A DNA stretch of 64,000 nt. Source: Maribacter sp. ACAM166 (lineage in GTDB: Bacteria; Bacteroidota; Bacteroidia; Flavobacteriales; Flavobacteriaceae). Each line of letters starts with the position of its first letter. Within the stretch, counting starts at the first letter, position 1. The stretch is taken from NCBI RefSeq assembly GCF_005771495.1, contig NZ_VAUW01000017.1:18551-82550 (forward strand), given 5' to 3'. Of the stretch, positions 17,098-28,087 are shown in pieces. The position numbers and the translations under genes were made by a program. The notes beneath the pieces are model-generated. The model worked only from the letters and a program-made list of their open reading frames with translations. It made no database searches and had not been told where the DNA came from.

Positions 17098-17463
17098 ATG
17101 GAACTAGTAAATAATGGTATAACGCTACGTGAAGATCGTAATCTTTTGGTCATTACACATCTGTCTCAATATTTAGATTTCATAACCGGTTTTGGAGGGC
17201 TACTTGTACCCTTAGGTATCTGGTTGACAACTAAAGATGCTGTTGTCGGGATGGAAGAGCATGGAAAATCAGTTATCAACTTTCAATTAACGTTACTTAT
17301 ATATGTAGTTATTGGTATTCCCGGAATTTTACTCTTTGGACTAGGAATAGTTTTATTGGTTTTTGCAGGGGTATTATCGATTGTAATGCCTGTACTAAAT
17401 GCAATAAGAGCTAATAATGATGAATCACCAAGCTATTTTGGTACTATCCGATTTATATCATAG
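17098..17463 (+). CDS. DUF4870-family small membrane protein
   Basis: 121 residues with the DUF4870 pattern: an N-terminal helix segment (LLVITHLSQYLDFITGFGG), a hydrophobic stretch (LLVPLGIWLTT), the conserved EEHGKSVINFQLT motif, two closely spaced hydrophobic helices (about residues 63-95) and a short polar tail. The family is widespread, and its function is unknown. It is 80 bases after the coiled-coil gene and ends before a strong bidirectional terminator. Confidence 0.85.
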   Translation: MELVNNGITLREDRNLLVITHLSQYLDFITGFGGLLVPLGIWLTTKDAVVGMEEHGKSVINFQLTLLIYVVIGIPGILLFGLGIVLLVFAGVLSIVMPVLNAIRANNDESPSYFGTIRFIS

Positions 17464-17487
17464 TAGGGTTGAAAAATTCATCAATAA

Positions 17488-17522
17488 AAAAGGGTCAGTT
17501 GATATCAACTGACCCTTTTTTA
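17488..17522. terminator. Bidirectional rho-independent terminator
   Basis: The perfect 12-bp palindromic arms gggtcagttgat and atcaactgaccc (17492-17515) are flanked by an A run on the left and a T run on the right. It serves the DUF4870 gene (+) and dnaN (-), which converge here. Confidence 0.9.
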
Positions 17523-17538
17523 TTTTACTTTATACCAA

Positions 17539-18657
17539 CTAGCTATTCAGCATAACTGGCATTACCAACATTGTCACATATTCACCTTCATCCAAACCAT
17601 CGGTTGGTGTCAGTATTCCGGCACGATTTGGTAAGCTCATTTCTAAAGAAACCTCATCTGAATTTAAATTGTTCAGCATCTCAGTTAAAAACCTTGAGTT
17701 AAAACCTATTTGCATATCATCGCCTAGATACGAACAGGTTAATCTTTCCTCAGCTTTGTTGGAGTAATCAATATCCTCTGCGGAGATGTTTAATTCTGCA
17801 CCAGCTATTTTTAATCGAATTTGATGCGTGGTCTTATTTGAGAAAATAGAAACCCTCTTTACGGAATTTAAAAACTGATTTCTAGCGATAGTAAGTTTAT
17901 TCGGATTTTCTTTCGGTATTACCGCTTCGTAATTTGGATATTTACCATCAATTAATCTACAGATTAATTCCGTTTCTTCGAAGCTGAATTTGGCGTTACT
18001 ATCATTGTATTCAATTAAAACATCAGATTCACTACCTGCCAAAATTCCCTTTAAAAGAGTTAAAGGTTTTTTAGGCATTATAAATTCTGCTACCTGAGTT
18101 GCAGTTACATCCGTTCGTTGATATTTAACCAGTTTATGTGCATCTGTAGCAACAAAAGTTAAATTTTCAGGAGAAAACTGAAAAAACACACCGCTCATCA
18201 CAGGTCTCAGGTCATCATTACCGGCTGCAAAAATAGTTTTGTTAATTGCCGTTGCTAAAATATCTCCTAGTAGCGTTGTGGAACTAGGACTAGTTAATTC
18301 TACCGCTTTTGGAAATTCAGCCCCATCGGCATATGCTAAGGCATACTTACCATGATTAGAACTAATTTCAACTGTATTATTATCTTCTACTACAAAAGTT
18401 AACGGTTGTTCTGGAAATGTTTTCAATGTTTCGAGAAGTAACCTTGCTGGTACCGCTATAGTGCCTTCATTGTCTGAATCGACCTTAATGACCGAACTCA
18501 TAGTGGTTTCTAGGTCAGAAGCAGAAACGGTTAGTTTGTCCTTTTGCAAATCAAACAGAAAATTATCCAAAATTGGTAACGTATTACTGTTATTGATTAC
18601 ACCTCCTAGTATTTGAAGTTGCTTTAGCAAATAGGTACTTGAAACTATAAATTTCAT
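17539..18657 (-). CDS. dnaN: DNA polymerase III beta sliding clamp
   Basis: 372 residues, full length for DnaN, with three similar clamp domains (about 1-120, 125-245, 250-372) and the typical N terminus MKFIVSSTYLLKQLQILGG and C-terminal LVMPVMLNS. It forms the ring that tethers polymerase III and other enzymes to DNA. It is monocistronic here. The 278-bp gap upstream (18658-18935) is AT-rich and should hold its promoter; I saw no DnaA-box cluster in it, so there is no sign of the chromosomal origin. Confidence 0.97.
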   Translation of the reverse strand: MKFIVSSTYLLKQLQILGGVINNSNTLPILDNFLFDLQKDKLTVSASDLETTMSSVIKVDSDNEGTIAVPARLLLETLKTFPEQPLTFVVEDNNTVEISSNHGKYALAYADGAEFPKAVELTSPSSTTLLGDILATAINKTIFAAGNDDLRPVMSGVFFQFSPENLTFVATDAHKLVKYQRTDVTATQVAEFIMPKKPLTLLKGILAGSESDVLIEYNDSNAKFSFEETELICRLIDGKYPNYEAVIPKENPNKLTIARNQFLNSVKRVSIFSNKTTHQIRLKIAGAELNISAEDIDYSNKAEERLTCSYLGDDMQIGFNSRFLTEMLNNLNSDEVSLEMSLPNRAGILTPTDGLDEGEYVTMLVMPVMLNS

Positions 18658-18935
18658 TCTTTAATTTTTATGGGTAAAATTCTTAAAATCAATTAAAAAT
18701 AATAGGTTTAACTCCTTACTATTGGCAGTTTTCATTACCAACAAAGATATTTTAAATGGGCTTTTTAAGGAAACAAACTTATTAACAGTTTTATTAGTCT
18801 ACAGGTGAAGTAAATCTCTAGGTATTGCTACAGAAAGCGTATTAATACGAGATTCGTAAAATAGTTATTAACTTTTCATTTTTTTTAATTAATTGATTAA
18901 AAGTCCTATTGGACTTAGTATTGCTACGATTATAT

Positions 18936-19766
18936 TTATTCGAAATCTATAATTATTGTATCCCTGTAATCTAGGCCTAATAGGGTAGAGGCACCACCAA
19001 CGGTTGTTAGATTACTTTTGAATATCGCTAGTTCAATGTAATCTGAAGAATTAAATATAGCCAAAAGATCTCCTGCACCTTTACGCTGACTTTTTTCTTG
19101 GGTATAATCGATAAAATCATTATAAGCTTTATGAATTTGGCTTATTTTATGATTTCTTACCAAAAGCTTGTATGCTCGACCATGCCGGTATGCCTCAAAT
19201 AGGTTTTTACGAATATTAGTGATTACATTACCATAGTTATCAATATAAATTACACTTCCAATAATTTTCTTGCCATCTTCAACAATTCTTGGCGAAAATT
19301 CTCTAAGATTGTTCAGTTCTGTGAAAGGGTTTCCAACGACTTCAAGTGTACCACCTCGTGCAATATGACAGGCCACTTGTATAAATACGTTTAAAACTGG
19401 AAATGAATTAGCAATTGAATCTGGTAGATTTATTTCTACGACTTTTTCAGGGGACATCTCAGAGGTGATAAGACCTATAACGCCCGTATTTGCACCTATA
19501 AAATAATGACCATTGATCAAAGCAACCACATGCTTGTTTTCTGGAGTCTCTTCAGAATCCACACCAACTATATGTATGGTACCTTTAGGGAAACTTTTAT
19601 ATGAATTTGAGAGTATGTATGCACATTCTTGTATATTGAATGGCATGATGTCATGCGAAATGTCAACAATTTTAGCATCAGGTAATTCACTATATATAGA
19701 GCCTTTTAGTACGGCTACAAAGTGATCTTTAAGTCCGAAATCTGTGGTTAGGGTGATGATTGCCAT
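18936..19766 (-). CDS. SAM hydrolase / hydroxide adenosyltransferase family protein
   Basis: 276 residues of the DUF62 family. The N-terminal motif ITLTTDFGLKDHFVAVLKG and DISHDIMPFNI are characteristic, and the C-terminal domain starts near residue 165 (GSVIYIDNYGNVITNI) with the family's conserved N-Y/F-G-N. Members split S-adenosylmethionine into adenosine and methionine using water; halogenase relatives have a halide-binding loop that I cannot confirm here. It is divergent from phoH. The physiological role in this group is unclear. Confidence 0.9.
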   Translation of the reverse strand: MAIITLTTDFGLKDHFVAVLKGSIYSELPDAKIVDISHDIMPFNIQECAYILSNSYKSFPKGTIHIVGVDSEETPENKHVVALINGHYFIGANTGVIGLITSEMSPEKVVEINLPDSIANSFPVLNVFIQVACHIARGGTLEVVGNPFTELNNLREFSPRIVEDGKKIIGSVIYIDNYGNVITNIRKNLFEAYRHGRAYKLLVRNHKISQIHKAYNDFIDYTQEKSQRKGAGDLLAIFNSSDYIELAIFKSNLTTVGGASTLLGLDYRDTIIIDFE

Positions 19767-19895
19767 ACAGCAATGTTGATATGTTTTTAATTATCCAAAC
19801 TTAAAATTTGCTTAAATTTGATGAACAAAACTAAACAAAAAACAGCGATTTGAAACTAATCTTCGCTATCTATAAATGTTAATAAAACGGACTCT

Positions 19896-20849
19896 TTGAA
19901 CGAAATTATTTTAGAACTGACAGAAATAAGCCCAAGAGAGTTTTTTGGGCAGCAAAATGAACATATAGATTTGTTGAAAAAGTATTTTCCAAAGCTTAAG
20001 ATTGTTGCTCGTGGCAATAAAATTAAGGTCTATGGAGATGAAGAACTTTTACAGGAATTTGAACAACGGTTCGATTTGCTCACGCAGTATTTTATAAAAT
20101 ATAATAAATTAGATGAGAATAGTATAGAACACATTTTAACAAGTTCTGACGCAGATGAACCTAAATCTTCAGCTTACAGTGGAGAGACATTGGTTCATGG
20201 TGTGAGTGGTCGTTTGATTAAAGCTCAAACAGCCAATCAAAGAAGATTGGTCGATGCTTCGAGAAAGAATGATATGGTTTTTGTTGTTGGCCCGGCCGGT
20301 ACAGGTAAAACGTATACTGGGGTTGCCTTAGCGGTAAAGGCATTGAAAGAAAAACAGGTTAAGAAAATAATTTTGACAAGGCCTGCTGTAGAGGCTGGCG
20401 AGAACTTAGGGTTTTTACCAGGTGATTTAAAAGAAAAGCTCGATCCTTATATGCAACCACTTTATGATGCATTACGGGATATGATACCTGCAGAAAAATT
20501 AGCACATTATATTGAGAACGGAACCATACAGATTGCCCCTATGGCATTTATGCGGGGTAGAACATTAGATAATGCTTTTGTAATTCTCGACGAAGCACAG
20601 AATACCACCCATGCACAAATGAAAATGTTTCTTACCAGAATGGGTAAGAATGCTCGATTTTTAATTACGGGAGACCCTGGTCAAATCGATTTGCCACGTA
20701 GAACAATTTCAGGCTTAAAAGAAGCTTTATTAGTTTTACAGAATGTTGAAGGAATAGAAGTAATCTATCTGGATGAAAAGGATGTAATTCGTCACAAACT
20801 GGTTAAGGAAGTAATAGCTGCTTATAAAACTATTGAACATCACAATTAA
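19896..20849 (+). CDS. PhoH-family ATPase
   Basis: 317 residues. The N-terminal KH-like region (about 1-75) is followed by a P-loop ATPase with [15 protein letters not shown] (near 131) and Walker [19 protein letters not shown] (near 228-245), plus [13 protein letters not shown]. This is the PhoL/YbeZ type of PhoH, linked to rRNA processing and stress in other bacteria. The start is the TTG at 19896; no in-frame ATG gives a complete N terminus. It is 8 bases upstream of purC, so the two are probably co-transcribed. Confidence 0.92.
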   Translation: MNEIILELTEISPREFFGQQNEHIDLLKKYFPKLKIVARGNKIKVYGDEELLQEFEQRFDLLTQYFIKYNKLDENSIEHILTSSDADEPKSSAYSGETLVHGVSGRLIKAQTANQRRLVDASRKNDMVFVVGPAGTGKTYTGVALAVKALKEKQVKKIILTRPAVEAGENLGFLPGDLKEKLDPYMQPLYDALRDMIPAEKLAHYIENGTIQIAPMAFMRGRTLDNAFVILDEAQNTTHAQMKMFLTRMGKNARFLITGDPGQIDLPRRTISGLKEALLVLQNVEGIEVIYLDEKDVIRHKLVKEVIAAYKTIEHHN

Positions 20850-20857
20850 AAATTAAC

Positions 20858-21814
20858 ATGTCGAACACTACTATTTACGATACCAATTTCAATTTTCCAG
20901 GTCAAAAGAATGTATATAAAGGGAAGGTAAGAGCTGTCTATACCCTTGAGAACGATATGTTGCTAATGGTTGCAACAGATAGATTATCTGCCTTTGATGT
21001 GGTGATGCCAAAAGGGATTCCATATAAGGGTCAGATTTTAAATCAAATCGCAACAAAAATGATGGCTTCTACCGAAGATATTGTGCCAAATTGGTTAACG
21101 GCAACACCAGACCCTAATGTTGCAATGGGTGTTGCTTGCGTACCTTTTAAGGCAGAAATGGTTATACGTGGTTATATGTCTGGGCATGCTTCAAGAGAAT
21201 ATAAAGCTGGAAGAAGAATACTTTGCGGAGTTCCAATGCCCGAAGGGATGAAGGAAAATGATAAATTTCCGAACCCAATAATTACCCCTGCCACTAAAGC
21301 AGAAATGGGTGATCATGATGAGGATATTTCAAAGGAAGATATTATAAAAAAAGATATAGTTTCAGCAGAAGATTACGCAATTCTTGAGAAATATACCTAT
21401 GCGCTTTTTGAAAGGGGTACAGAAATCGCTGATGAAAGAGGATTAATATTGGTAGATACGAAATACGAATTTGGGAAAACAAAGGCGGGAAAAATTGTTT
21501 TGATCGATGAAATTCACACGCCCGATTCTTCAAGATATTTTTATAGAGAAGGCTATCAGTTAAGACAAGATAACGATGAACCACAGAAACAACTTTCTAA
21601 AGAGTTTGTAAGGCAATGGTTGATTGCTAATGATTTTCAAGGATTGGAGGGTCAGACTGTTCCAGAAATGACTGATGCGTACATTGAATCAGTATCAGAA
21701 CGGTATATAGAACTTTACGAGCATATTACCGGCGAGCCTTTCGTGAAGGCCGATACTACGCATATTCATGACCGAATTAATAGAAATGTCCTTAGCTATT
21801 TAGAAAGTCTTTAA
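20858..21814 (+). CDS. purC: Phosphoribosylaminoimidazole-succinocarboxamide synthase
   Basis: 318 residues, the longer SAICAR synthase type. Motifs include [57 protein letters not shown] and [11 protein letters not shown]. It joins aspartate to CAIR with ATP in de novo purine synthesis. It lies 8 bases after phoH in an operon, with no other pur gene nearby. Confidence 0.97.
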   Translation: MSNTTIYDTNFNFPGQKNVYKGKVRAVYTLENDMLLMVATDRLSAFDVVMPKGIPYKGQILNQIATKMMASTEDIVPNWLTATPDPNVAMGVACVPFKAEMVIRGYMSGHASREYKAGRRILCGVPMPEGMKENDKFPNPIITPATKAEMGDHDEDISKEDIIKKDIVSAEDYAILEKYTYALFERGTEIADERGLILVDTKYEFGKTKAGKIVLIDEIHTPDSSRYFYREGYQLRQDNDEPQKQLSKEFVRQWLIANDFQGLEGQTVPEMTDAYIESVSERYIELYEHITGEPFVKADTTHIHDRINRNVLSYLESL

Positions 21815-21817
21815 CGA

Positions 21818-22474
21818 TTACCTGGTCAACATTTTTAGTGAAAATATTTTCTTTTCTTTTAAGCGAGTTATAATTTTTAAAAAGGCGACTGCGGTAATGT
21901 ATGCGTCGCCAAGTGCTGTATGTCTATCTTTTTTTGAGATTGAAAATTTTTCTGCCAGCTCATCAAGGGTGTAATTTGTTTTGGGTTGTACTAGGTATGA
22001 TTTGATAAGTGTTTTTCTATACAAGATACCGGTATCCAACACTGTATTCTTAAGTTCAGGTAAGCTATTTCGTAATAATGCACTATTTAACATACCCATA
22101 TCAAAACGTGCGTGGTGAGCTACTATTATTGAGTTTCCAACATAATTTAAAAACCGTTCCAATGCTAAAATCTCACTAATGCAAGCCCGTTGACCGTGCT
22201 TTAAAAGTCCGTGTACTGGCACACTTTCTTTATTAAATTTTTCTTGTTCAAGGTATATGTCAAAGACCTCTTGAACGGAAATGGTTTCTCGTTTTATTTT
22301 AACGGCTCCGATAGACAGTATGCGATCTTCCTCAAAACTAAAACCAGTAGTTTCAGTATCTAACACTACAAAAACTAGTTCGTCGAAATCTTTTGAAGTA
22401 GGCTCTTTGAATAAATTCTCATACGATTTCCAAAACACCGGAAGGTTGGTGGGTTTGCTTTTAAATAGTCTCAT
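21818..22474 (-). CDS. DnaQ-like 3'-5' exonuclease
   Basis: 218 residues with the three DEDDh motifs: VLDTETTGF (Exo I, near 36), VAHHARFDMGML (Exo II, near 117) and KDRHTALGDAYITA (Exo III, near 179). It resembles the polymerase III epsilon-type nucleases used in proofreading or repair. It overlaps the upstream cNMP/CBS/DUF294 gene by one base and is translationally coupled to it; this pairing recurs in other bacteria. Its role with that partner is unknown. It lacks a clamp-binding motif that I can recognise. Confidence 0.88.
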   Translation of the reverse strand: MRLFKSKPTNLPVFWKSYENLFKEPTSKDFDELVFVVLDTETTGFSFEEDRILSIGAVKIKRETISVQEVFDIYLEQEKFNKESVPVHGLLKHGQRACISEILALERFLNYVGNSIIVAHHARFDMGMLNSALLRNSLPELKNTVLDTGILYRKTLIKSYLVQPKTNYTLDELAEKFSISKKDRHTALGDAYITAVAFLKIITRLKEKKIFSLKMLTR

Positions 22475-24393
22475 TACCTTAGAATATTAGCAACCTTAAA
22501 ACGTAGGGTAATCAATTCCTGAATTTCTTTTATTGCTTTAAATGTGCGTTTCAGTTTCATTTTTTCTTGTTTGGTCAATTGCTCCAGTTCAATAAACCTG
22601 CCCGAGTCATGGTGCAACAGGCCATGTTTTGTTCTAAATTTTAATAGGGCTTTTGTGGCATAAGAACAGGCTAAGTAGAGCTCTTTGTTGTTGGGTTCTA
22701 ATTCAGCCAATTTTTCATAACGCTCCCAAGTGTTGCTGATTCCTTTTATAGAATGTGATAAAATTAAAACTCGTGCCGCATCAATCAAGGGTCTCAAGGC
22801 TCTACTTTTAAGGTCGAAGAAGTCTTTATGTTGGCCATCTTGTTCAACTAAAAATTGTCTAAAAAAACCTGTTGGAGATGGACTTTGTAAAGCACCATTT
22901 GCTAAATGGACCAAAAATATCGGATATTTTTCAACTGTATTAAAAATATGAGCAGACATGTTATCCAACAAAGTGCGCTCACCATAGGCTAGGCTATAAT
23001 CGAAAAAGATAGAAGACATAAGTACTTCGTTCGGGCCGGGATTACTAATCCAATAAGACAATTTATTTTTCCATTCTTGTAAACTTAAGCACCATTTTGG
23101 GTTGGAGGCCATCATGTCTGCTGGGCAGTATTCGTACCCTATAGTGTTCAACCCCTTGGTTACTTTTTTAGAGAGATCAAGAAAATAGGATGTTGTCTTC
23201 GGTAAATTTTCTTCAGAAACGTCTTCAAATACCAAAGCATTGTCCTGATCTGTATGTAACAATTGTTCACTTCTACCTTGACTGCCCAATGCAAGCCAGG
23301 CAAATTTAACAGGCGGTGGATTCTTCATTTTTAATAACGAAATCTCAACGACCTGTTTAATGCAAGTATCATTGAGTTCAGAGATTATTTTAGCAACCAA
23401 TCCTAAGGGGATATTTTGTTCTAAATATCCATTTAAAAGCATCATTACGCTTTTTCTGAGTTGCTTTATTTTTTTTATCTTATGTGTACGCTTAATAGCT
23501 TTGACCAATACTGCCGGATTGTCTCCTAAAGAGACCATAACATCATGCTTGGATAAAATGCCTAAAGCTTTTGAATTGGGTGTGCCATCTTCCGTAATGA
23601 CCAAGTGGCTAATGTTGCTTTTCATCATAGCCATTTGGGCCTGCGTAATGGTAAGTTTTTTAGGGTAGGTAATAACTGGCGAAGTCATAATAGATTTAAC
23701 CGATGCAGTTATGGGCTGTTTACCAGATATCACTTTGCTACGTAAATCTTTATCGGTAATAATCCCTACGGCTAATCCTTTACTAACAGCGAGAATAGAG
23801 CCTATATGCTTTTCAGTCATTAATTCTGCTGCCTTCTGAATTGTAGTTCTTGGGGAGCAGGAAATCAGTTTTCTAGAATAACGTACAAGCTGAAGATCCT
23901 GGATTTTAATTTCTTTTTGAGAATTCTCATCTCCATCAAGTCCATAAAGTTGACCTTTTTGATTTTTTGAATAGGGATTACGAGTGTTTGATGCGAAACT
24001 TTCCATCAGAAAAACAGAAACTTCTTCATTCTGTTTGGCAATAGGCCTAAATACATCTATCGGTATTCCATAAAGAATACATTCCTCATGTGCTCTAGCT
24101 TCGAGCTTATAATTTTCGTTGGCGAAAAGTGGTCGAAGTCCAAATACGTCACCTTCGTCACAATAATCCATAATATTGTTGGAGGAAGGAGTGTGAAGTG
24201 ATACGGCACCCTTATGAACTAAATAAAAGTGAGAATGCTGATTTTCGTCTACGGCAAAAATGATACTATTCTTTTCTTTATAAACTATAAGTACCTGCTC
24301 AGCTAAGAGATATAGAGATTTGGAGTCAAGAACATTAAATGGAGGAAAGTTTTTAATAAAATCAGCAACTCTTTCAGAAATAAGATTTTTCAT
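22474..24393 (-). CDS. cNMP-binding / tandem CBS / DUF294 nucleotidyltransferase-like protein
   Basis: 639 residues in four modules: an N-terminal cyclic-nucleotide-binding fold (about 15-125), two CBS domains (about 165-290; SIMTSPVITYPKKLTITQAQ in the second), a DUF294 nucleotidyltransferase-like domain with LGSQGRSEQLLHTDQDNALV (near 365, the GS and DxD catalytic pattern) and a helical C-terminal domain. It looks like a cytosolic enzyme regulated by nucleotide binding, modifying an unknown target (possible uridylyltransferase-like activity). It forms an overlapping operon with the exonuclease gene. Confidence 0.88.
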   Translation of the reverse strand: MKNLISERVADFIKNFPPFNVLDSKSLYLLAEQVLIVYKEKNSIIFAVDENQHSHFYLVHKGAVSLHTPSSNNIMDYCDEGDVFGLRPLFANENYKLEARAHEECILYGIPIDVFRPIAKQNEEVSVFLMESFASNTRNPYSKNQKGQLYGLDGDENSQKEIKIQDLQLVRYSRKLISCSPRTTIQKAAELMTEKHIGSILAVSKGLAVGIITDKDLRSKVISGKQPITASVKSIMTSPVITYPKKLTITQAQMAMMKSNISHLVITEDGTPNSKALGILSKHDVMVSLGDNPAVLVKAIKRTHKIKKIKQLRKSVMMLLNGYLEQNIPLGLVAKIISELNDTCIKQVVEISLLKMKNPPPVKFAWLALGSQGRSEQLLHTDQDNALVFEDVSEENLPKTTSYFLDLSKKVTKGLNTIGYEYCPADMMASNPKWCLSLQEWKNKLSYWISNPGPNEVLMSSIFFDYSLAYGERTLLDNMSAHIFNTVEKYPIFLVHLANGALQSPSPTGFFRQFLVEQDGQHKDFFDLKSRALRPLIDAARVLILSHSIKGISNTWERYEKLAELEPNNKELYLACSYATKALLKFRTKHGLLHHDSGRFIELEQLTKQEKMKLKRTFKAIKEIQELITLRFKVANILR

Positions 24394-24469
24394 AAACTAA
24401 AATTAGCAGCATTTTTGATTCTATAAAAATGATAGTAAGCCATTAAAAGAAATAGATATTTTTCTATAC

Positions 24470-25900
24470 TTAACAATCACTTAGAAATACACCAACCGCC
24501 AATCCACCTTCAGAGGTCTCTTTATATTTAGAGCTCATATCTTGGGCAGTTTCCCACATGGTCTGTACCACTTTATCTAATGGTACTTTTGCTGCAGATG
24601 GGTCAGAGCTCAAAGCAAGTTCAGCTGCGTTAATAGCTTTGATTGCCCCCATTGAATTTCGCTCTATACAGGGTATTTGTACTAAACCACCAATAGGATC
24701 ACAAGTGAGTCCTAAATGATGTTCCATAGCGATTTCAGCAGCCATAAGCACTTGTTCGGGAGTACCACCTAGTAATTCAGTAAGGGCTCCTGCAGCCATT
24801 GCCGATGAAACTCCAATTTCTGCTTGGCAACCGCCCATTGCGGCCGATATGGTAGCACCCTTTTTGAAAATACTACCGATCTCACCCGCAACCAATAAGA
24901 ATTGTTTTATATGCTCAAAATTACCTGCGTGGTTTTCTATGATTAGGTAATACATTAATACTGAAGGTATAACACCTGCACTACCGTTAGTAGGTGCTGT
25001 GACAACACGACCAAGCGAGGCATTTACTTCATTAACACTAAGCGCAAAACAACTTACCCATTTTAATATCTGTCTAAATTTAACTTCGGTTTGGCGTAAG
25101 GTTTGTAACCATTCTTCAGGGTTAGTGTAGGGGAGCTCGCTTTTAAGATTTTGATGCATCTCGAAAGCCCTTCTTTTTACATTTAGTCCGCCAGGTAATG
25201 TTCCTTCCGTATGACAACCTGTATACATGCATTCTAACATGGTATTCCATATTCTATGCATTTGATGGTCTATTTCCTCATCACTGCGCAACGAACGCTC
25301 GTTTTGTAAAATAATTTCAGAAATCTTTAACCCTTCGGTTTTGCAATAGTCAAGTAGTTCAGTTCCTTTTTGAACGGGAAAAGGAAACTTGTTGAACATG
25401 TCAACTTTACGTTTGGCATTTTTTCTCTCTTCAGTTATAACAAATCCTCCGCCTATTGAATAGTAGGTTTTTGATATTTTTTTCCCAGAAGTAAGTGTTG
25501 CTTGAAATTTTAAGCCGTTCGCATGAAAAGGCAGAAATTTTTTATTGAAAACTATGTGCTGTTTAGCGTTAAATGAAATTTTGTGTTTTCCGTTCAATAA
25601 CAAACTATTCGTCTTCTTTATTTTATCTATTAAAGGATCAATATCTTCAATAGGCATGAATTCTGGGTCGGCCCCAAATAAACCCAGCATAATCGCATAG
25701 TCAGTGGCATGACCTTTACCAGTCAATGAAAGGGAGCCATATAGGTGTACCTGAACTTCTTCAATATTAGGGAGCTCATTTATTGAATTGAGATGGATGA
25801 GCCACCGTTCGGAAGCTCGCCATGGGCCAAGAGTATGTGAACTAGAAGGGCCTACTCCAATTTTTAGCATATCAAAAACACTTATACTTTCTCTTTCCAA
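24470..25900 (-). CDS. L-serine ammonia-lyase (serine dehydratase), iron-sulfur type
   Basis: About 476 residues with the fused beta and alpha domains of the single-chain enzyme. Visible motifs are [20 protein letters not shown] near the N terminus, [34 protein letters not shown] and [19 protein letters not shown], which carry the cysteines of the 4Fe-4S cluster. It converts L-serine to pyruvate and ammonia. The frame is open to a TTG at 25930, but the TTG at 25900 ([11 protein letters not shown]) matches the usual family N terminus better; neither is certain. It is divergent from dnaK. Confidence 0.93.
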   Translation of the reverse strand: MERESISVFDMLKIGVGPSSSHTLGPWRASERWLIHLNSINELPNIEEVQVHLYGSLSLTGKGHATDYAIMLGLFGADPEFMPIEDIDPLIDKIKKTNSLLLNGKHKISFNAKQHIVFNKKFLPFHANGLKFQATLTSGKKISKTYYSIGGGFVITEERKNAKRKVDMFNKFPFPVQKGTELLDYCKTEGLKISEIILQNERSLRSDEEIDHQMHRIWNTMLECMYTGCHTEGTLPGGLNVKRRAFEMHQNLKSELPYTNPEEWLQTLRQTEVKFRQILKWVSCFALSVNEVNASLGRVVTAPTNGSAGVIPSVLMYYLIIENHAGNFEHIKQFLLVAGEIGSIFKKGATISAAMGGCQAEIGVSSAMAAGALTELLGGTPEQVLMAAEIAMEHHLGLTCDPIGGLVQIPCIERNSMGAIKAINAAELALSSDPSAAKVPLDKVVQTMWETAQDMSSKYKETSEGGLAVGVFLSDC

Positions 25901-25991
25901 ACCATATAATTTTGATAAGCTAAGGTACAATGTTTCATAAATCTTTAGCCATACTAAACTGGCATATTTCTTATTTAAGAATTCGTAATTA

Positions 25992-26031
25992 TGACATCAT
26001 GTCAGTTTTTCTTGCTTGGCATATTGTTTGA
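25992..26031 (+). promoter_or_regulatory. dnaK upstream palindrome and sigma-54-like element
   Basis: The perfect palindrome tgacatcatgtca (25992-26004) is followed by tggcatattgtttga (26017-26031), in which GG and G lie 12 bases apart as in -24/-12 promoters; the final C of the -12 GC is an A. It is 50 bases before the dnaK start. The regulator is unknown, and no CIRCE element was found. Confidence 0.35.
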
Positions 26032-26080
26032 CCTTTAGTTATCGATTGTGAAATTAAGCAGTTAATTTAAAACATATAAA

Positions 26081-27985
26081 ATGAGTAAGATTATAGGAAT
26101 AGATTTGGGTACTACCAACTCCTGTGTTTCAGTAATGGAAGGTAATGAGCCAGTAGTAATTCCGAATGCAGAAGGAAAAAGGACTACACCATCTGTCATC
26201 GCTTTTGTTGACGGAGGCGAAATTAAAGTTGGTGATCCAGCAAAAAGACAGGCTGTAACCAATCCTAATAAAACCATTTATTCGATTAAAAGGTTTATGG
26301 GTAACAAGTATTCAGAGTCTAGTAATGAAGCTGGAAGAGTACCGTATAAAGTAGTAAAAGGTGACAACGATACGCCAAGAGTAGATATTGACGGTCGTTT
26401 ATATTCACCACAAGAATTATCTGCTATGATTCTTCAGAAAATGAAGAAGACAGCAGAGGATTACTTAGGTCAAGAAGTAACTCGTGCAGTAATTACTGTT
26501 CCTGCTTACTTTAATGATGCTCAAAGACAAGCGACAAAAGAAGCTGGTGAGATTGCAGGTTTAACTGTAGAGCGTATCATTAACGAGCCTACCGCTGCGT
26601 CTTTGGCGTATGGTATGGATAAAAAAGACATTGATCAGAAAATAGTTGTTTTTGACTTTGGTGGTGGTACACATGATGTTTCCATATTAGAATTAGGTGA
26701 TGGTGTTTTTGAAGTATTAGCTACTGACGGTGACACTCACTTGGGAGGAGATGATGTAGATCAAAAAATTATTGATTGGTTAGCGGAAGAGTTCAAGTCT
26801 GAAGAAGATATGGATCTTAGAAAAGATTCTATGGCGCTACAACGTTTACGTGAAGCAGCAGAAAAAGCTAAAATAGAATTATCATCTTCTACACAGACAG
26901 AGATTAATTTACCATATGTAACGGCAACAGCTTCTGGACCTAAGCACTTGGTAAGAACTTTAACGAAGTCGAAATTCGAGCAATTGATTGACGACTTGGT
27001 GAAAAGAACAATTAAACCTTGTGAAACTGCTATGAAAGCAGCAGGACTTTCTAAGAGTGATATTGATCAGATTATCTTAGTAGGTGGTTCAACTAGAATA
27101 CCAGCTGTACAAGAAGCTGTTGAAAAATTCTTCGGTAAAAAACCATCGAAAGGAGTAAACCCTGATGAAGTAGTTGCAATTGGTGCCGCTATACAAGGTG
27201 GTGTTTTGACAGGTGATGTAAAAGATGTATTGTTATTAGATGTTACGCCACTTTCTTTAGGTATTGAAACCATGGGTAGTGTAATGACTAAATTGATTGA
27301 GTCTAATACGACAATACCAACTAAAAAATCACAGGTATTTTCAACTGCGGCAGATAATCAACCATCGGTTGAGATTCATGTATTGCAAGGGGAAAGACCA
27401 ATGGCAAACGATAACAAGTCGATAGGTAGATTCCATCTAGACGGTATACCACCATCTAAAAGAGGAACGCCTCAAATCGAAGTTACTTTTGATATCGATG
27501 CGAATGGTATTATTAAAGTATCTGCAACAGATAAGGCTACTAATAAGACTCAGGACATTCGTATTGAAGCTTCTTCAGGTTTAACAGATGAGGAAATCAA
27601 AAAAATGAAGGCTGAAGCAGAAGCGAATGCAGAGTCTGACAAAAAGGCTAAGGAAACTGCCGATAAGCTAAATGAAGCAGACGGAATGATTTTCCAAACT
27701 GAATCGCAGTTAGAAGAATTTGGTGATAAATTATCTGATGATAAGAAGCAACCAATTCAAGATGCTTTGACAGAATTGAAAGCTGCTTATGAAACTAAAG
27801 ATATAGCAGTAATAGCTCCAGCTTTAGATAAAATCAATGAAGCTTGGAAAGTAGCATCTGAAGAAATGTACAAAGCACAAGCTGATGCACAGTCTGGTGG
27901 AGCGCCTCAAGGAGAGCCTACGGCAGATGGTGCAGCTACAGAAGGTGATAATGTAGAAGACGTAGATTTCGAGGAAGTAAAGTAA
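26081..27985 (+). CDS. dnaK: Chaperone protein DnaK (Hsp70)
   Basis: 634 residues, full length. The N-terminal ATPase domain starts [19 protein letters not shown], with [19 protein letters not shown] and [13 protein letters not shown]; the substrate-binding domain has [13 protein letters not shown], and the lid ends in an acidic tail ([11 protein letters not shown]). It folds nascent and stress-damaged proteins with DnaJ and GrpE, which are not in this window. Transcribed alone, it ends at a strong terminator. Confidence 0.98.
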   Translation: MSKIIGIDLGTTNSCVSVMEGNEPVVIPNAEGKRTTPSVIAFVDGGEIKVGDPAKRQAVTNPNKTIYSIKRFMGNKYSESSNEAGRVPYKVVKGDNDTPRVDIDGRLYSPQELSAMILQKMKKTAEDYLGQEVTRAVITVPAYFNDAQRQATKEAGEIAGLTVERIINEPTAASLAYGMDKKDIDQKIVVFDFGGGTHDVSILELGDGVFEVLATDGDTHLGGDDVDQKIIDWLAEEFKSEEDMDLRKDSMALQRLREAAEKAKIELSSSTQTEINLPYVTATASGPKHLVRTLTKSKFEQLIDDLVKRTIKPCETAMKAAGLSKSDIDQIILVGGSTRIPAVQEAVEKFFGKKPSKGVNPDEVVAIGAAIQGGVLTGDVKDVLLLDVTPLSLGIETMGSVMTKLIESNTTIPTKKSQVFSTAADNQPSVEIHVLQGERPMANDNKSIGRFHLDGIPPSKRGTPQIEVTFDIDANGIIKVSATDKATNKTQDIRIEASSGLTDEEIKKMKAEAEANAESDKKAKETADKLNEADGMIFQTESQLEEFGDKLSDDKKQPIQDALTELKAAYETKDIAVIAPALDKINEAWKVASEEMYKAQADAQSGGAPQGEPTADGAATEGDNVEDVDFEEVK

Positions 27986-28008
27986 TATAACTTAAAATTG
28001 TTATAGAA

Positions 28009-28036
28009 AAGGGACGGTTAATACCGTCCCTTTTTT
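28009..28036 (+). terminator. Rho-independent terminator after dnaK
   Basis: The 8-bp arms gggacggt and accgtccc around taat (28011-28030) are followed by six T bases. Confidence 0.92.
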
Positions 28037-28087
28037 CTTTTGTGCTATAATTTCATGAGCTTAGTATTAATAAAGTAATTTTACCTT

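Noticed and set aside
18658..18935. Chromosomal origin near dnaN
   Set aside because: There is no dnaA gene next to dnaN and no cluster of DnaA boxes in this gap; dnaN is often away from the origin in this phylum.
18936..19766. SAM-linked riboswitch near the SAM hydrolase gene
   Set aside because: The gap to phoH is short and AT-rich, with no conserved riboswitch core that I can recognise.
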